DNA of 6,438 nt from Desulfosporosinus sp. (GTDB lineage Bacteria > Bacillota > Desulfitobacteriia > Desulfitobacteriales > Desulfitobacteriaceae), in the NCBI GenBank assembly GCA_016278585.1, contig JADQBO010000097.1, positions 1 through 6,438 of the forward strand. The letters run 5' to 3'. The stretch's first letter is position 1. Each line of letters starts with the position of its first letter. This document shows positions 4,568-6,438 of the stretch, piece after piece. The notes below the pieces were generated by a model. The model had not been told where the DNA came from, made no database searches, and saw only the letters and a program-made list of their open reading frames with translations. The translations under genes were made by a program, and so were the position numbers.

Positions 4568-5968
4568 TTACTCCAGTGGTTCAAAGTGAATGTGAACATT
4601 CTCCAAACGAGCTACATTGTTTTTCAGTTCGATTTTTATACTGTTTGATATAGTTTCCAGTTTATCCACAGTAAAATCCCCTCGAACTCCACAATGCAAA
4701 AACGTTGAAACCTTGTTCCCCTTGCGGTATAGCTTTATGTCATGGCAGTCTACATTATCCCTTATTTTCAGGACTACAGTTTTTATGTTATCGACAATAT
4801 CCTGCTGTGTTTCAGTAATATCCTCAGTTTCTACTGCTTGTTCAGCTCGTTCAAAATATAGACTCACATTGTCAACATTTTTTACTGCCTTCTGAACCAG
4901 GTTGCCAATCCTATGGGATAATTCATGGGAATCCTTTAGCGTTAAGTTCTCTTCCAATTCTATGTGTGCAGTAATCTTCCTTTTGCCATCAAGCTCATAA
5001 ACATGGATATTATGAACATTTGTACAATTTGGAATCTGGTTTATTAATTCCTCTAAAGTGCGGTTAAGACTTAAGTCCGCAATCCCGGTAGCATCAACAG
5101 GAAATGTGCTGACCACAATATCACACCTCGGTATTATCTCTGAAATCTTTTCCCTGATTTCATGAACTATAGTATGAACACTTCTATGGCTTTGATATGG
5201 GTCAACGCCAACATTTATATCAATATACTGAACTGCTCCAGAAGGTCTGAGCCTGATTTCGGCAACCTGAATAACACTGGTGATTTTGCAGATTTCCTTT
5301 TCAATCATTTCTTTCATCCCTATTGGGGCAGTATCTAACAAAACATCGATGGTCTCCTTGGCAAGCTTGATGCTCACCTTAATAACAAGTAGCCCAACCC
5401 CCAAAGCCGCTACTGGGTCTGCGTACTTTAATATAGGTATGTTGAAGTAATCACCTATCCACACACAAATCAAACCCACAATAACTACTGAGGAACTCCA
5501 TATATCACTGCTAAAATGAAGTGCATCTGCCTCCAATGCCTGACTTCCATGTTCCTTGGCAGCCTTCTTTAAAACTCTTACTCTTGAGGCATCAACAATG
5601 ATGGATATAATCATTGTTAATACACCCCATTGAATTCCGATCAATTCCACACTTTTGCCAAAAAACAACTTTTCCACTGCTTCATAAATAATCCATCCAC
5701 AGGTTATGAGTAGTAAAACTGTCTCAATAAGTGCTGAAAAGCTTTCTATCTTCCCATGTCCATAGTGGTGCTTGGAATCTGCCGGTTTATCGGAAAACTT
5801 TACAGCAAAAAAGGTTATAAGCGCAGCACATAGATCCAACGCAGAATGCAATGCTTCGGATAAAATCCCTAAGCTGCCTGTAAAAACACCGACTACAAAT
5901 TTCATTGCTGTAAGGAAAACTGCTGCAAAAACAGAACTCAAAGCTGCCTTTTGTTTGTCTATAACCAA
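4568..5968 (-). CDS. Cation diffusion facilitator (CDF) family metal exporter with three C-terminal domains
   Basis: A 466-residue CDF transporter that would export divalent metal from the cytoplasm in exchange for protons. The six-helix membrane domain spans about residues 8-205. Transport-site motifs are HSALD (His41, Asp45) in helix 2 and HFSSD (His151, Asp155) in helix 5, the HxxxD/HxxxD set usual for Zn/Cd-type members. The family signature YGHGKIES is at 69-76. Usual length is about 290-310; here three ferredoxin-like cytoplasmic domains follow (about 210-292, 300-376, 388-466). Relative to E. coli YiiP, domain 1 lacks the metal-binding His positions, whereas domain 2 (His319, His335, His348) and domain 3 (His409, His425, His461) keep several. 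The start is TTG at 5968 after GGGAG; a stop lies 8 codons upstream and no ATG is available. A good sigma-A promoter lies about 60 bp upstream. Confidence 0.93.
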   Translation of the reverse strand: MVIDKQKAALSSVFAAVFLTAMKFVVGVFTGSLGILSEALHSALDLCAALITFFAVKFSDKPADSKHHYGHGKIESFSALIETVLLLITCGWIIYEAVEKLFFGKSVELIGIQWGVLTMIISIIVDASRVRVLKKAAKEHGSQALEADALHFSSDIWSSSVVIVGLICVWIGDYFNIPILKYADPVAALGVGLLVIKVSIKLAKETIDVLLDTAPIGMKEMIEKEICKITSVIQVAEIRLRPSGAVQYIDINVGVDPYQSHRSVHTIVHEIREKISEIIPRCDIVVSTFPVDATGIADLSLNRTLEELINQIPNCTNVHNIHVYELDGKRKITAHIELEENLTLKDSHELSHRIGNLVQKAVKNVDNVSLYFERAEQAVETEDITETQQDIVDNIKTVVLKIRDNVDCHDIKLYRKGNKVSTFLHCGVRGDFTVDKLETISNSIKIELKNNVARLENVHIHFEPLE

Positions 5969-6029
5969 GATCAGACCACTCCCATTAACTTACTAAATTA
6001 ATAAATATCTTGATAAATCCAACTTGTTA

Positions 6030-6057
6030 ATTATACTATATTATATTATGCATTCAA
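6030..6057 (-). promoter_or_regulatory. Sigma-A promoter of the CDF gene
   Basis: On the minus strand TTGAAT (6052-6057) and a perfect TATAAT (6030-6035) are separated by 16 bp. This gives a leader of roughly 55 nt before the TTG start. The -35 lies inside the decayed end of the histidine-kinase fragment, so the promoter may have arisen within or beside that remnant. Confidence 0.6.
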
Positions 6058-6246
6058 CTGATTCACGGTAATGACTAGTGCTTACTTTCATAATTCCCAA
6101 GGGATTGCGTATTTCACGGCTAACCTAGCACTCATATGCCTCAGAGCCGTTAATCGTTCCGTTTGTCGTATCGTAATAATCAGCATCACTCCAATAGTTA
6201 AGCCCCGAAGTTGATAAACATAAGGTTTTCGATCTCTTTCATCCAT
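6041..6246 (-). pseudogene. Truncated, frameshifted histidine-kinase fragment (H-box region)
   Basis: An ATG at 6246, 8 nt after AAGGAGG, opens a 52-codon frame ending at 6088. It contains a hydrophobic stretch (LTIGVMLIITI) and RQTERLTALRHMSARLA, which matches the dimerisation helix just before the phosphorylated histidine of sensor kinases (family pattern ERLAALGxMSAGLAHEIRNPL). The next codons leave that pattern, but a neighbouring frame continues with EIRNPLGIMKVS (from 6115). The join therefore lies at GCC-GT-GAA where a GCC-CAT-GAA is expected: one base is missing and the histidine codon itself is destroyed. No ATP-binding (N, G1, G2) boxes follow; the second frame stops at 6041. Sensor and catalytic domains are absent, so it is non-functional as a kinase. 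The intact ribosome binding site means a short peptide could still be made. Confidence 0.72.
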
Positions 6247-6310
6247 CTCTATTACCTCCTTGCGACAAGAGATGTAAACTCTGCTTCGAATATCTAACCG
6301 AATCCCGGCT

Positions 6311-6438
6311 TTAACTACGCCCTAGTATCTGGCATGCCTTTTCATATCCTTTAACAATTAATTCTGAAGAATCGTTTTCTGAGATAATTTTTGCTGGGAC
6401 CCCTCCAACAGTAGCATTACTCGGAACGTCTTTATTCA
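6311..6438 (-). CDS. Hexapeptide-repeat acyltransferase, C-terminal 41 codons (runs off the window)
   Basis: A partial gene entering from the right edge, first full codon at 6436, stop TAA at 6311-6313. It reads NKDVPSNATVGGVPAKIIS and then a helical tail (ELIVKGYEKACQILGRS). The KDVPxxATVxGxPAKxI signature is the end of the left-handed beta-helix in bacterial transferase-hexapeptide enzymes, such as serine O-acetyltransferase (CysE) and sugar O- or N-acetyltransferases of surface polysaccharide synthesis. Those enzymes transfer acyl groups from acyl-CoA and act as trimers. Which substrate this one uses cannot be told from the tail. It lies 64 bp upstream of the kinase remnant on the same strand. 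No terminator hairpin was seen after it. Confidence 0.8.
   Translation of the reverse strand, partial: NKDVPSNATVGGVPAKIISENDSSELIVKGYEKACQILGRS

Noticed and set aside
6122..6240. Minus-strand frame reading NYWSDADYYDTTNGTINGSEAYEC before a stop, which looks protein-like
   Set aside because: It overlaps the kinase-like frame that has a ribosome binding site, an ATG and a recognisable H-box context. This one has no start, so it is taken as a shadow of the kinase remnant.

Overview
The window looks like a piece of a spore-forming, AT-rich Firmicute chromosome, most likely a clostridial (Desulfosporosinus/Desulfitobacterium-like) organism. The grounds are strong AGGAGG-type ribosome binding sites, a TTG start, a YlmC/YmxH-family sporulation protein with a sigma-F-like promoter, and several small surface or membrane proteins. 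The genus is inference; no rRNA or marker gene is present. No IS element, CRISPR array, tRNA or phage gene was seen.

Layout. Left part (1-2110), minus strand: a secreted Pro/Thr-rich, Asn/His-rich protein (207-737) with an orphan Gly/Tyr/Cys-rich tail frame behind it (76-183); a DedA membrane protein (1023-1679) with TTAACA-like direct repeats upstream; and a C-terminal remnant of the cobalt transporter component CbiM (1929-2105). Middle (2110-4402), plus strand: a membrane-anchored orphan protein (2226-2777), the YlmC/YmxH PRC-barrel protein (2930-3211), a strong 12-bp-stem terminator (3315-3350), a tiny upstream ORF (3619-3681) and a second membrane-anchored orphan protein (3704-4402). Right part (4568-6438), minus strand: a long CDF-family metal exporter with three C-terminal cytoplasmic domains, a broken histidine-kinase fragment in its upstream region, and the last 41 codons of a hexapeptide-repeat acyltransferase.

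Two themes stand out. First, a 19-bp motif (TATGYTCAYNTATTCATWW) recurs in front of all three plus-strand transcription units, with a weaker fourth copy near 4540. Two copies sit exactly 43 nt before a start codon. This suggests common control, perhaps by an ArsR/SmtB-type or sporulation regulator (inference). Second, the spaces between genes hold decayed genes (cbiM, a histidine kinase, perhaps the tail at 76-183), so the segment looks like a scar-rich part of the chromosome. No multi-gene enzymatic system is evident. The most plausible undescribed unit is the plus-strand cluster of two anchored orphan proteins flanking a sporulation protein and sharing the motif.
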